A DNA stretch of 64,000 bases from RPQJ01 sp963754535 (GTDB lineage Bacteria; Pseudomonadota; Gammaproteobacteria; Steroidobacterales; Steroidobacteraceae), in contig CAVWGG010000027.1 in assembly GCA_963754535.1 (NCBI GenBank), positions 89,318 through 153,317 on the forward strand, in the 5' to 3' direction. Position numbers and translations under genes: made by a program. The notes under the pieces were generated by a model, which was not told the DNA's origin, ran no database searches, and saw only the letters and a list, made by a program, of their open reading frames with translations. Every line of letters begins with the position of its first letter. Position 1 is the first letter of the stretch. This document shows positions 44,018-53,239 of this stretch, piece after piece.

Positions 44018-45319
44018 ATGTCCACCGCGGTCAAGCTCGACGTGCCCCCGCAGGGCCAGAAAATCACGATCACGGACGGCAAACTGTTCGTCCCCGACCA
44101 GCCCATCATCCCGTTCATCGAAGGCGACGGCACGGGTCCCGACATCTGGCGCGCCTCCGTACGCGTGCTCGATGCGGCGGTCGCCAAGGCTTACGGCGGC
44201 AAGCGCAAGATCCACTGGATGGAGGTCTACGCCGGCCAGAAGGCCAACGACCTCTTCAACACCTGGCTGCCGGACGAAACCGTCGAGGCCTGCCGCGAAT
44301 ACCTGGTCTCGATCAAGGGCCCGCTCACGACGCCGATCGGCGGCGGCATCCGCTCGCTGAACGTCGCACTGCGCCAGATGCTCGACCTCTACGTCTGCCT
44401 GCGCCCGGTGCGCTGGTTCAAGGGCGTGCCCTCCCCGGTCAAGGCGCCGGAGAAGGTGGACATGGTGATCTTTCGTGAAAACACCGAGGACATCTACGCC
44501 GGCATCGAGTTCGAGCAGGGCAGCCCCGAGAACGAGAAGTTCAAGAAGCTGTTCAAGGAAGCGTTCCCGAAGCTTTACGGCAAGATCCGTTTCCCGGACA
44601 CCTCCGGCATCGGCATCAAGGCCGTCTCGCAGGAAGGCACCGAGCGCCTCTTCCGCGCCGCCATCGAGTACGCGATCGTCAACAAGCGCAAGAGCGTGAC
44701 GATCGTGCACAAGGGCAACATCATGAAGTTCACGGAAGGCGCGTTCCGGAACTGGTGCTATGCCCTCGCCGAGCGCGAATTCGCCGGCCAGACCTACACC
44801 TGGGACCAGTGGGAACGCACCAAGGCCGCCAAGGGCGAGAAGGCCGCCAACGCCGAGCAGGACGCTGCCAAGGCTGCGGGCAAGGTCATCATCAAGGACG
44901 CCATCGCCGACATCACGCTGCAGCAGGTGCTGACGCGACCCGAAGAGTTCGACGTCATCGCGACGATGAACCTCAACGGCGACTACCTCTCCGACGCGCT
45001 CGCGGCGCAGGTGGGCGGCATCGGCATCGCGCCGGGCGGCAACGTCAACTACATGACGGGCCACGCGGTGTTCGAAGCCACGCATGGCACGGCGCCGAAG
45101 TACGCCAACCTCGACAAGGTGAACCCGGGTTCGGTGATCCTGTCGGGCGAGATGATGCTGCGGTACATGGGATGGTTCGAGGCGGCAGACGCCATCATCG
45201 ACGCGATGGACAAGAGCATCGGCCAGAAAACGGTCACTTACGACTTTGCGCGCCTCATGCCGGGCGCCACCGAGGTCAAGTGCAGCGAATTCGGCGACGT
45301 GCTGATCCGCAACCTCTGA
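44018..45319 (+). CDS. icd: Isocitrate dehydrogenase (NADP)
   Basis: The ATG at 44018 follows GGAG by eight bases and gives 433 residues. The protein has the substrate loop TTPIGGGIRSLNVALRQ, with Ser 113 at the position phosphorylated by AceK in E. coli. Further segments are FRENTEDIYAGIE, VHKGNIMKFTEGAFRNW and ATHGTAPKYANLDKVNPGSVIL. It oxidises isocitrate to 2-oxoglutarate in the citric acid cycle. The next gene, aceK, encodes the enzyme that switches it off by phosphorylation, so target and regulator are co-encoded. Confidence 0.97.
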   Translation: MSTAVKLDVPPQGQKITITDGKLFVPDQPIIPFIEGDGTGPDIWRASVRVLDAAVAKAYGGKRKIHWMEVYAGQKANDLFNTWLPDETVEACREYLVSIKGPLTTPIGGGIRSLNVALRQMLDLYVCLRPVRWFKGVPSPVKAPEKVDMVIFRENTEDIYAGIEFEQGSPENEKFKKLFKEAFPKLYGKIRFPDTSGIGIKAVSQEGTERLFRAAIEYAIVNKRKSVTIVHKGNIMKFTEGAFRNWCYALAEREFAGQTYTWDQWERTKAAKGEKAANAEQDAAKAAGKVIIKDAIADITLQQVLTRPEEFDVIATMNLNGDYLSDALAAQVGGIGIAPGGNVNYMTGHAVFEATHGTAPKYANLDKVNPGSVILSGEMMLRYMGWFEAADAIIDAMDKSIGQKTVTYDFARLMPGATEVKCSEFGDVLIRNL

Positions 45320-45362
45320 GCTGGGCCGGGCCGGGCTGGGCGACGCAAGGAACGTTTCAACG

Positions 45363-47114
45363 ATGAACCTGACCGTCGCACAGCCCTCGTCCCGCGATAC
45401 GCTGGTCGCCGACTGCGCCCAGCTGCTGGTCGATGCCTTTGCGGACTACAACGCGGAATTCCGCTCCATCACGCGCCGCGCACCGCAGCGCTTCGAGGAG
45501 CGCGACTGGCGTGGCAGCCAGAAAGATGCCGTCGAACGCATCGAGCTTTACGACAAGTACGTCACGGGCAGCGTCGAACTGATGCGTCAGCGCCTCGGCG
45601 AGGACGTGCACGAGCGTTCGATCTGGTCGAGCATCAAGCGCCGGTTCGACGAGATCATCGATCCGCTGCCGGACAACGAATTCATCAAGACGTTCTTCAG
45701 CTCGGTCACGCGCAAGACCTTCGGCACCGTGGGCGTCGACCCCGCCGTTGAATTCATTGCACTCGACCTCGACCCGCTCGGCAACGTGCGCGCGCACGTC
45801 GAAACCAAGGTTTACGCCAACCGCGGCGACATCGAGCTGCTCGCGGAAGAACTGCTGGCTGATTTCAGCTTCCGCACCCCGTACCGCGACTTCGAGCACA
45901 GCGTCAAGCTGATCGCGGACGAAGTGAAGGCCCTCGCCAACTCCGGCAGGGAGCGCCGCGCGATCGAATCAGTCGAGGTCATCAAGAAGGTCTTCTACCA
46001 GATGACGCGCGCCTACCTCGTAGGGCGCATCAACGGCCGCGGCTGGACGATGCCGTTCGTGGTTTCGCTGCGCAACGGCGACAGCGGCGTGGTGGTCGAC
46101 GCCATCATGCTCGAGGAAGGCACGGTCAGCGTGCTGTTCAGCTTCACGCGCTCGTATTTCCACGTCGACCTCGCCCACGTCGGCGAGGTCGTCAAGTTCC
46201 TGAAGACGATCCTGCCGCGCAAGCGCGTCAGCGAACTGTTCACCGTGCTCGGCCGCGCCAAGCAGGGCAAGACCGAGCGCTACCGCGAACTGTTCGGCCA
46301 TCTGCAGCAGTCGGACGACGAGTTCATCCTCGCGCCGGGCGAGCGCGGCCTGGTGATGATCTGCTTCACGCTGCCGTCGTTCGACGTCGTATTCAAGCTG
46401 ATCCGCGACAAGTTCCCGTACCAGAAGAACATCCTGCGCGAGGACGTGCTGACCAAGTACGAACTCGTGTTCAAGCACGATCGCGCCGGCCGCCTGGTGG
46501 ACGCGCAGGAATTCAAGCGCATCAAGTTCCCGCGCTCGCGCTTCTCCGCGGACCTGCTCGAGGAACTGCAGAAGGAAGCCGCGCGCACGGTGCACTTCGA
46601 GGGCGACGACGTCATCATCGACCACGTCTACATCGAGCGGCGCATGACGCCCCTCAACCTCTACCTTCGCTCGGCCAGCCGCGAGGAGGCCGAGAAGGCC
46701 GTGATCGAGTACGGCCAGGCCATCCGCGACCTCGCGGTCACCAACATCTTCCCGGGTGACCTGCTGCTCAAGAATTTCGGCGTGACGCGGCACGGCCGCG
46801 TGATCTTCTACGATTACGACGAGCTGTGCCTCGTCACGGATTGCCGCTTCCGCGAGATCCCGCAGTCGCAGCACGACGAGGACGACATGCGCGCCGACGC
46901 CTGGTTCTACGTCGGCGAGAGCGACGTGTTTCCCGAGACGTTCATCAACTTCCTCGGCTTCGACCCGCACCTGAAGCAGGTCTTCCTCGATGCGCACGCC
47001 GAGGTGCTCACCGCCGAATGGTGGCGCGGCATCCAGGAGCGCCTGCGCGAGGGCGAGTTGCTCGAGGTCCTGCCGTACCACCGGCACCGTGTCCGGGTCT
47101 TCAGCAGCCTGTAA
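45363..47114 (+). CDS. aceK: Isocitrate dehydrogenase kinase/phosphatase
   Basis: 583 residues, the normal AceK length. Family segments include YNAEFRSITRRAPQRFEERDW at the N-terminus, LAPGERGLVMICFTLPSFDVVFK with the P-loop-like ATP site near 325-345, and VFKHDRAGRLVDAQEFKRI. The catalytic region is TNIFPGDLLLKNFGV with HGRVIFYDYDELC. AceK phosphorylates Icd at Ser 113 during growth on acetate or fatty acids, sending isocitrate to the glyoxylate shunt. aceA and aceB are not in the window. It lies 43 bases after icd. Confidence 0.97.
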   Translation: MNLTVAQPSSRDTLVADCAQLLVDAFADYNAEFRSITRRAPQRFEERDWRGSQKDAVERIELYDKYVTGSVELMRQRLGEDVHERSIWSSIKRRFDEIIDPLPDNEFIKTFFSSVTRKTFGTVGVDPAVEFIALDLDPLGNVRAHVETKVYANRGDIELLAEELLADFSFRTPYRDFEHSVKLIADEVKALANSGRERRAIESVEVIKKVFYQMTRAYLVGRINGRGWTMPFVVSLRNGDSGVVVDAIMLEEGTVSVLFSFTRSYFHVDLAHVGEVVKFLKTILPRKRVSELFTVLGRAKQGKTERYRELFGHLQQSDDEFILAPGERGLVMICFTLPSFDVVFKLIRDKFPYQKNILREDVLTKYELVFKHDRAGRLVDAQEFKRIKFPRSRFSADLLEELQKEAARTVHFEGDDVIIDHVYIERRMTPLNLYLRSASREEAEKAVIEYGQAIRDLAVTNIFPGDLLLKNFGVTRHGRVIFYDYDELCLVTDCRFREIPQSQHDEDDMRADAWFYVGESDVFPETFINFLGFDPHLKQVFLDAHAEVLTAEWWRGIQERLREGELLEVLPYHRHRVRVFSSL

Positions 47115-47123
47115 CGACTCCCG

Positions 47124-48626
47124 ATGTCACCTTCGCCCAACGCGCTCTCGCCGCGGAGCCTGCCCTGGCTAGTCGCGGTGTTGTGCCTGGTGGCCTTCGC
47201 CTTCCAGGGCACGCGCGGCATCTGGGAACCCGACGAGGGCCGTTACAGTTCCGCCGGCATCAACATGCACGAGAGCGGCGACTGGCTCATTCCCACAATC
47301 GACGGCCGGCATCCGCACCTGACCAAGCCGCCGCTGACGTACTGGGCGCTCGCCGCGAGCTTTGCCGCGCTTGGCCACAACGAATGGGCCGCGCGCCTGC
47401 CGAGTGCGCTCGCGTACATCGGCACCGGGCTGTTCGTGTTCGGCCTGGGTCGCCGACTGTGCCCGCAACGCCCCTGGCTGCCTGCGATCGTCTGGGGACT
47501 GTCGTTCGCGCCCGCCATCGCCTCGAACATCGTTTCGACGGATCCCCTGCTCGTCCTGTTCGAGACGGCGGCGATGTATGCCTTCGTCGAGGCGTGGTCA
47601 CGCGAAGGTCCCGACGCCCGGCCGTGGTTCGTGCTCATGTGGCTGGGCTGGGGCCTGGCGTTCATGACCAAAGGGCCGCCGGGCCTGCTGCCGCTCTTTG
47701 CGACCATGCTGTACCTCGGCATCCACGACCGTCCGCGCCTCCGTTCGATGTTCTTGCCCGCCGGACTGCTGCTGTTCGCCGTGGTCGCCTTCACGTGGTT
47801 CCTCGTGATCATCGGCCAGCAGCCCGACCGCCTGGGCTATTTCCTGGGTTACGAGGTGTACGACCGGGTCTTCACCGCGGTCCACGACCGCAACGCACAG
47901 TGGTACGGCGCGTTCGCGGTCTACGTGCCGATGCTCGTCGTAGGCACGCTGCCGTGGTCGCCGCTGGCGGTCGTCGCGGCTGGCGGCCCGGTCGCCGCCT
48001 GGCGAACGTTCCGGAGCTGCCTGCGCCAGCGAAACCGCGACTGGCTGCTGCTCGCTTACTGGCTGCTGTTGCCACTCGCGGTGTTCTTCCTCGCGCGTTC
48101 GAGACTGCAGCTTTACGTGCTGCCGTTGTTCGTGCCGCTCGCGTTGATGATGGCGCGACCGCTGGCGACGGCGCGGTTCCTCGATGACCGGAAACTCCTG
48201 TGGGTGGCCGGCGCGACGCTCGTTGCGCTGCTCGGGCTGAAGGGCACTCTCGCCTACTGGCATACGGACCGGGATGCGCGCCACATCGCGTCACAGGTCG
48301 CGACGCTCCTGCAGGAGCGCAAGGTGGACCGCATCGTGTTCGTCGGCATGCGTCCGTATTACGGCCTGAATGTCTACCTGGACGTGCCCGTCGAAGGCAT
48401 CCAGCTCGGCGAGCACCGGTTCGAGTATTCGAAATACCTGACCGCCGAAACCCTGTGCGACGAGGTCGGGGACAAGGAGCGGGACGTCTTCGCAATCAAG
48501 GCGCTGCGCACCGAAAAATTCGACGCCGCAGTGGCCGCCTGCGGCGCGGCGCCTAAGGCAATCGGCACGATCTTCGCGGACGGCAACGACATCCGGCTCT
48601 TCACCGTGGGACCTGGGACGCGATGA
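47124..48626 (+). CDS. ArnT-like glycosyltransferase family 39 membrane protein
   Basis: 500 residues with about a dozen membrane helices. The N-terminal periplasmic loop WEPDEGRYSSAGINMHESGDWLIPTIDGR has the acidic DE of the PMT/ArnT catalytic site, followed by LTKPPLTYWALAASFAALG. A soluble C-terminal domain follows the last helix near 380. ArnT-type enzymes move a sugar such as aminoarabinose from undecaprenyl phosphate to lipid A or other envelope acceptors. The donor and acceptor here are unknown. It ends overlapping a possible upstream start of the kinase-like gene. Confidence 0.87.
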   Translation: MSPSPNALSPRSLPWLVAVLCLVAFAFQGTRGIWEPDEGRYSSAGINMHESGDWLIPTIDGRHPHLTKPPLTYWALAASFAALGHNEWAARLPSALAYIGTGLFVFGLGRRLCPQRPWLPAIVWGLSFAPAIASNIVSTDPLLVLFETAAMYAFVEAWSREGPDARPWFVLMWLGWGLAFMTKGPPGLLPLFATMLYLGIHDRPRLRSMFLPAGLLLFAVVAFTWFLVIIGQQPDRLGYFLGYEVYDRVFTAVHDRNAQWYGAFAVYVPMLVVGTLPWSPLAVVAAGGPVAAWRTFRSCLRQRNRDWLLLAYWLLLPLAVFFLARSRLQLYVLPLFVPLALMMARPLATARFLDDRKLLWVAGATLVALLGLKGTLAYWHTDRDARHIASQVATLLQERKVDRIVFVGMRPYYGLNVYLDVPVEGIQLGEHRFEYSKYLTAETLCDEVGDKERDVFAIKALRTEKFDAAVAACGAAPKAIGTIFADGNDIRLFTVGPGTR

Positions 48627-48652
48627 TTATCTCCGACGCGGGAGGGAGACAA

Positions 48653-49636
48653 ATGAGCACGAAGACGATACTTGCGCGCCTGTTCGCACTGACTTTAGTG
48701 TTCGGACTGGCAGCCACGGCCTGGGCGCAGGACGCCAACATCACCCAGCCGATCGAAGACCTCGAACGCCTGCTCGCCGCCGAGCCGCTCGTCATCACCC
48801 AGGCCGAGATCAGCCGCCCCAAGGCGAAGGGTGACATCACGCTCAGGGCGGACGTTTCCCTCGGCGGCGCGCCGCCGCTGCGCGTCAAGCTGCGCAAGGC
48901 CGAGCCCGGCGCCGATACGTTCAACAACGTGCCACGCTACGACCTTGCGGCCTACGAACTGCAGAAGCTCTTCATCGACCCCGCCGAGTACGTGGTGCCG
49001 CCGACGGCGCTGCGCCTGATTCCGCGCCAGGATTTCGTGAAATACCAGGCCGGCGTCGTGCGGACGTTCTCATCCGCCGACCAGGTGCTGGCCGTGCTGC
49101 AGTACTGGCTGAACGACATCGCCGTCGTCGCCGACGTCTACGATCCCGCCCGCTTCGACGCCGATGCCGTGTATGCGCGTCACATCGGGCAGCTCAATGT
49201 CCTCACCTACCTGGTCGAGCACCGTGATTCAAACGTCGGCAATTTCCTCATCGGCAAGTCGCCGACGGGTGCTCGCGTGTTCTCCATCGATCACGGCGTC
49301 GCCTTCGCGTCCAAGGACAGCGATCGGGGCGAGGCGTGGAAGGACATCCGCGTCAACCGGTTGCCGGCGGATACGGTAGAAAGACTGCGCGCCGTCACCG
49401 TGCCGGTGCTCGAGCAGCGACTCGGCGTATTGGCGCAATGGAAGCTCGAGGGCGATCGCTACGTCCCCGTCGCCCCTGGGCCCAACCTGTCCCCGAATCG
49501 CGGCGTGCGGCGCGAAGGCAACGACCTGCAGATGGGCCTCACGAAGAGCGAGATCTCGGCCGTGAATCGCCTGCTCGTCCGCCTGCTCCAGCGCATCGAT
49601 GCCGGCGAGATCGCCGTCGCGGCAGCCCCAAACTGA
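48653..49636 (+). CDS. Secreted kinase-like protein
   Basis: The ATG at 48653 has a GGGAGG site seven bases upstream and a signal peptide (LARLFALTLVFGLAATAWA). The upstream ATG at 48623 lacks both. The 327-residue protein shows the marks of a protein/lipid kinase fold: VKLRKA with Lys 79, DLAAYELQKLF with Glu 102, a catalytic loop HRDSNVGNFL (190-199) with Asp 192 and Asn 197, and a metal motif DHG at 213-215. Secreted kinases of FAM20 or PI-kinase-like type have this pattern. The target is unknown. A secreted phosphatase is encoded 10 bases downstream. Confidence 0.72.
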   Translation: MSTKTILARLFALTLVFGLAATAWAQDANITQPIEDLERLLAAEPLVITQAEISRPKAKGDITLRADVSLGGAPPLRVKLRKAEPGADTFNNVPRYDLAAYELQKLFIDPAEYVVPPTALRLIPRQDFVKYQAGVVRTFSSADQVLAVLQYWLNDIAVVADVYDPARFDADAVYARHIGQLNVLTYLVEHRDSNVGNFLIGKSPTGARVFSIDHGVAFASKDSDRGEAWKDIRVNRLPADTVERLRAVTVPVLEQRLGVLAQWKLEGDRYVPVAPGPNLSPNRGVRREGNDLQMGLTKSEISAVNRLLVRLLQRIDAGEIAVAAAPN

Positions 49637-49646
49637 GGACGCAAGG

Positions 49647-51539
49647 ATGCTGAATCTCCGCCTGTCGAAGTTCGTCCTCGCGTGCCTGATCGTCATGCCT
49701 GCTGCAACCGCGCTGGCGGACAGCCCGAGCCCCGCGGTGCCGCCGGTCATCGCACCAGCAGCCCAGGTTCAGTTCAAGGGCGTCGACCGCGTCGTGGCCT
49801 TTGCCGACGTGCATGGCGCGTACACGGAACTGCGCTCGCTGCTGCGCGAGACGGGTATCGTCGACGCGCAGGACCACTGGGCCGCCGGCCGCACGCACGT
49901 CGTGAGCCTCGGCGACCTGCTCGACCGCGGCGCCGATTCGCGCCAGGTCATGGACCTGCTGATGCGACTGCAGGTCGAGGCCGCGGCAGCCGGCGGCCAG
50001 TTGCACGTCGTCCTCGGCAACCACGAGGCGATGAACGTGCTCGGTGACCTGCGCTACGTCGAGCCGGGCGAATACGCCAGTTATGCAGACGTCGAATCCG
50101 CCAGCGAACGCGCGGACCGGCGCAAGGCATGGGAAGCGTCGCAAGGCCCCGGCTCCGGCGCGGCGTTCGACCAGAAATTCCCCACGGGCTACTTCGGCCA
50201 CCGCGCGGCGCTCGGCCCCGGGGGCAAGTACGGACAATGGCTGCTCTCGCTGCCCGTGGCGATTGCGGTCAACGACACCCTGTTCATGCACGCGGGACCG
50301 TCGAACGTGCTGCGCGGCATGAGCCTGCAGGAAGTGAACCTGCGCTATCGCACGGCACTGACCGATTACCTCAACCTCGAGGGTCGGCTCGAGCAGGCCA
50401 GGTTGCTGCAGCCCGGCGACGAATACCGTGCCCGATCGAAGCTGGCCCGGGAACGCCTCGCGGCGATGACGGCAGCGGCGTCGACCGGCGGCGGCGCGAC
50501 GGACGGTGCACTCACCGATGCCGTGCAGCGGTTCGAGACGGCGGCCAGCAGCGACCTGCTGTCGGCCGACGGACCCAACTGGTATCGCGGCGCCGCGCTG
50601 TGCAACGAAGTGGCCGAGGCGGACGTGATGCTGCCGCTGCTGCAACAGTTCGGCGTCGCACGTCTGGTGGTCGGCCACACCCCCACCCGCGATCAGCGCG
50701 TGGCGTCGCGCTTCGATGGACGCGTGGTCAAGCTCGATGCAGGCATGAACCGGGCGGCCTACAAAGGGCGAGCGGCGGCGCTGTTCGTCGAGCCATCTGG
50801 TCTCAGCGTCCGGTATGCCGGCGAACCCGCCGCGGTCCCGATCAAGCCCGAGGGCCTGTTCGTCGCACCGAATGAACTCGGCGACGCGAGCGTGCTCGCC
50901 GCGTTGCGCGATGGCGAGGTGACGGTCGTCAACCCGCGCGGCCCCAACGAGATTGACGTTGCCGTGAACCATGGCGGCAAGCGGGTTCCCGCGATTTTCC
51001 AGGTACGCACGGAAGGCGCCGCCCGCAAGGAAATCGCGGCGTACCGGCTTGACCGCCAGCTCGGGCTCGGCATCGTGCCGGTCACGGTCGAACGCGAAGT
51101 CCAGGGGCAGCGGGGCGTGCTGCAGGGGCGTCCGCTCAGGTGGGTGACGCAGGCCGAGGTGCAGCAGCAACAGTTGCGTGGCGGCGGCTGGTGCGGCGCA
51201 GAGCCGCAGTTCCAGCTCGTCTATGCGTTCGATACGCTGATTGGCAACGAAGGCCGCACGCCGGATTCGCTGCTGTTCGACTCCGACGACTGGTTCGTCT
51301 ACGTGACGGCGCACGATCGCGCGTTCGGCTCGACGAAGTCCCTCCCCGCCTACCTCAAGGCGCGACCGCCTGCGACCGGCCCAGAGCTTCGGCGCAGGGT
51401 CGCGGCACTGAACGAGTCGAGCCTGGAGACGTCGCTCGGAGATATGCTCGACGCGAAAGGACGCAAGGCGATCCTGGATCGTCGCGATGCACTGCTGGCA
51501 CTGCCTGCCGCATCGAGCGCTGCCGCCAGGAGTCGCTGA
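49647..51539 (+). CDS. Secreted PPP-type (Shewanella-like) phosphoesterase
   Basis: 630 residues with a signal peptide (FVLACLIVMPAATALA). The metal-binding motifs of PPP phosphatases are present in order: DVHG (54-57), GDLLDRG (89-95), GNHEAMN (124-130) and later VVGHTPTRD. The pattern FADVHGAY...VVLGNHEAMNVLGDLRYV is that of Shewanella-like phosphatases. Beyond about residue 380 is a C-terminal extension I cannot assign. It probably removes phosphate from envelope proteins and follows the kinase-like gene as its likely counterpart. Confidence 0.82.
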   Translation: MLNLRLSKFVLACLIVMPAATALADSPSPAVPPVIAPAAQVQFKGVDRVVAFADVHGAYTELRSLLRETGIVDAQDHWAAGRTHVVSLGDLLDRGADSRQVMDLLMRLQVEAAAAGGQLHVVLGNHEAMNVLGDLRYVEPGEYASYADVESASERADRRKAWEASQGPGSGAAFDQKFPTGYFGHRAALGPGGKYGQWLLSLPVAIAVNDTLFMHAGPSNVLRGMSLQEVNLRYRTALTDYLNLEGRLEQARLLQPGDEYRARSKLARERLAAMTAAASTGGGATDGALTDAVQRFETAASSDLLSADGPNWYRGAALCNEVAEADVMLPLLQQFGVARLVVGHTPTRDQRVASRFDGRVVKLDAGMNRAAYKGRAAALFVEPSGLSVRYAGEPAAVPIKPEGLFVAPNELGDASVLAALRDGEVTVVNPRGPNEIDVAVNHGGKRVPAIFQVRTEGAARKEIAAYRLDRQLGLGIVPVTVEREVQGQRGVLQGRPLRWVTQAEVQQQQLRGGGWCGAEPQFQLVYAFDTLIGNEGRTPDSLLFDSDDWFVYVTAHDRAFGSTKSLPAYLKARPPATGPELRRRVAALNESSLETSLGDMLDAKGRKAILDRRDALLALPAASSAAARSR

Positions 51540-51571
51540 CTCAGCGACGGCCATGGCGAGATGACAGTGCG

Positions 51572-53227
51572 TCAGGTGGTGACGAACCGCCTGACGACGA
51601 ACGTGGTGCGCGCTTCCAGGCCGTCGACGTCACTCGCGATCACTGCGATGCGCAGCTCGTCGACTTCCACATCGACCGGCGCCGTACCGATGAACGCGCG
51701 CTGACGCACGTCGAACCGCACCCAGCGCGGCAGGGGCTTGCCGTCGTCGCAGCAGGCGCGAAGGTTCAGCACGTCGCCGGGATCGGCGTCCCGGAATGCA
51801 GTCGGCGAAACGGGGTGCACGAACGACTGGCCCGGCGAAAAGACCAGGTCGGGGATTTCTTCGGCCGCCTCGGGCGCCACGTTCATGATGTTCTCGAGCG
51901 CCTTGCGGCTGAAGCCCCGGCCGATGGCCACGGCGAGCGCAATCCACGCGAACGCCAGCACGAGGTTCAGGACTGCGAACTTCGGCGCATCCCAGTGCAG
52001 GTGGTTGAGGCCGACATAGACAGCCAAAGCCTGGATGAGGTCGCCGAATCGCCAGAAAAAGGTGTCGATGGCCGTCTTGCCGTCGTACTTCGCATCCCGG
52101 TCCACGGGCAGGAAGAGCGCCTGCCGTGTCGTGTTCATCAGCGAGTAGTCGACGCTGTTCTCCGCGACCTTGATCCAGCGGATCATGGTGAAAATAGGCA
52201 CGAAGCCGCCGAGCATCGGGGCGAGCGCCAGCAGCCCGTAACCGACCGCCACGATGAGCGGGTGAATCAGCAGCGCGCCGCGCACGCCCACGGTCTGGTA
52301 GATGCGCGAGACGAGGAACAACTGGATCGCGAGACTGGCCAGCGTCACCCAGAACTGGAAATCACCGTAGAAGGCGGTGATGAGCGAACTCATGTCGAGC
52401 GCGCCGCCACTCGCCGCAATGCGCGCCGTGGCGTCGGCCTTGACGAAGTCGGCGAGGATGAACTCGCCCGTCGAGTTGATCCAGTTGAGCAACACCACCA
52501 GCAGCGCGATCAGCAGCAGGTACCTGTCGCGCAATACCAGGCCGATGCCTCCCAGGAGACGGGGCACGGGCCGGCCGTGCTCGGCCGAAATGGCGCGTGA
52601 GCCCTCCGGAACGGCAGCGCGTTCCGGCCCCACCAGGAACAGCGTGGCGCCCAGGATGCCGGTCGCGAGGACCATGAGCCCGATCGGCGACAGAGCGGCC
52701 ACCGCCAGCTGCGTCATCTTGGCGCCGGCGAGCGCGCCAAGGTTGGCTCCCAGCATGATCACGACGAACAGGCGCTGGCCGCTCTTGACGTTGAACGAGT
52801 CCGCGGCAAAGGCCCACATCTGCGACACGACCATGACGCCGTAGATGCCCACCCAGATGAAGAACGGGAACGCGATCGACACACCCGAGTACCCGAGCAT
52901 GGCGAAGAGCGGCATCGTAACCACGAAAAAGATCGTGACAGCACGGAGCAGTCGCGCGCCGTCGAGGTGGCGCCGCACCCAGCCGTACAGCGGCACGACG
53001 AACATCAGCACCAACGCCATGAGCGCCACCGCGTACGCGCGCGTCTCGGCCGAGAACTTCGTGAGCATGAACGCTTCACGCAGCGCCTTCACCACCTGGT
53101 ACGACGAGAGCAGCAGGAAGGCGTGCATGAAGAAAAGGAACGCGGCGCGGCCCTCCCCGGGGCGCACGCGCGTGACGAACGAAAGCAGCCGCTCGAAGGA
53201 GCTGAGGCCTGCGTGGTCGGTGATCAA
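51572..53227 (-). CDS. ATP/ADP-translocase-like MFS carrier with Ig-like C-terminal domain
   Basis: 551 residues. The first ~430 form a 12-helix carrier related to the NTT/Npt ADP-ATP translocases of plastids and intracellular bacteria (SYQVVKALREAFML, WINSTGEFILADFVKADA, MNTTRQALFLPVDRDAKYDGKTAIDTFFWR). The last ~85 residues look like a dystroglycan/cadherin-type Ig domain (DADPGDVLNLRACCDDGKPLPRW, FIGTAPVDVEVDELRIAV). I would not expect this fusion in an NTT carrier. Nucleotide exchange in a free-living cell is doubtful, so another substrate or a sensor role is possible. It converges with the phosphatase gene. Confidence 0.82.
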   Translation of the reverse strand: MITDHAGLSSFERLLSFVTRVRPGEGRAAFLFFMHAFLLLSSYQVVKALREAFMLTKFSAETRAYAVALMALVLMFVVPLYGWVRRHLDGARLLRAVTIFFVVTMPLFAMLGYSGVSIAFPFFIWVGIYGVMVVSQMWAFAADSFNVKSGQRLFVVIMLGANLGALAGAKMTQLAVAALSPIGLMVLATGILGATLFLVGPERAAVPEGSRAISAEHGRPVPRLLGGIGLVLRDRYLLLIALLVVLLNWINSTGEFILADFVKADATARIAASGGALDMSSLITAFYGDFQFWVTLASLAIQLFLVSRIYQTVGVRGALLIHPLIVAVGYGLLALAPMLGGFVPIFTMIRWIKVAENSVDYSLMNTTRQALFLPVDRDAKYDGKTAIDTFFWRFGDLIQALAVYVGLNHLHWDAPKFAVLNLVLAFAWIALAVAIGRGFSRKALENIMNVAPEAAEEIPDLVFSPGQSFVHPVSPTAFRDADPGDVLNLRACCDDGKPLPRWVRFDVRQRAFIGTAPVDVEVDELRIAVIASDVDGLEARTTFVVRRFVTT

Positions 53228-53239
53228 GCGGGGTCAGCC

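Noticed and set aside
51532..51548. GTCGCTGACTCAGCGAC palindrome at the phosphatase stop as a terminator
   Set aside because: The stem is only five pairs once a loop is allowed and has no T run; too weak to call.
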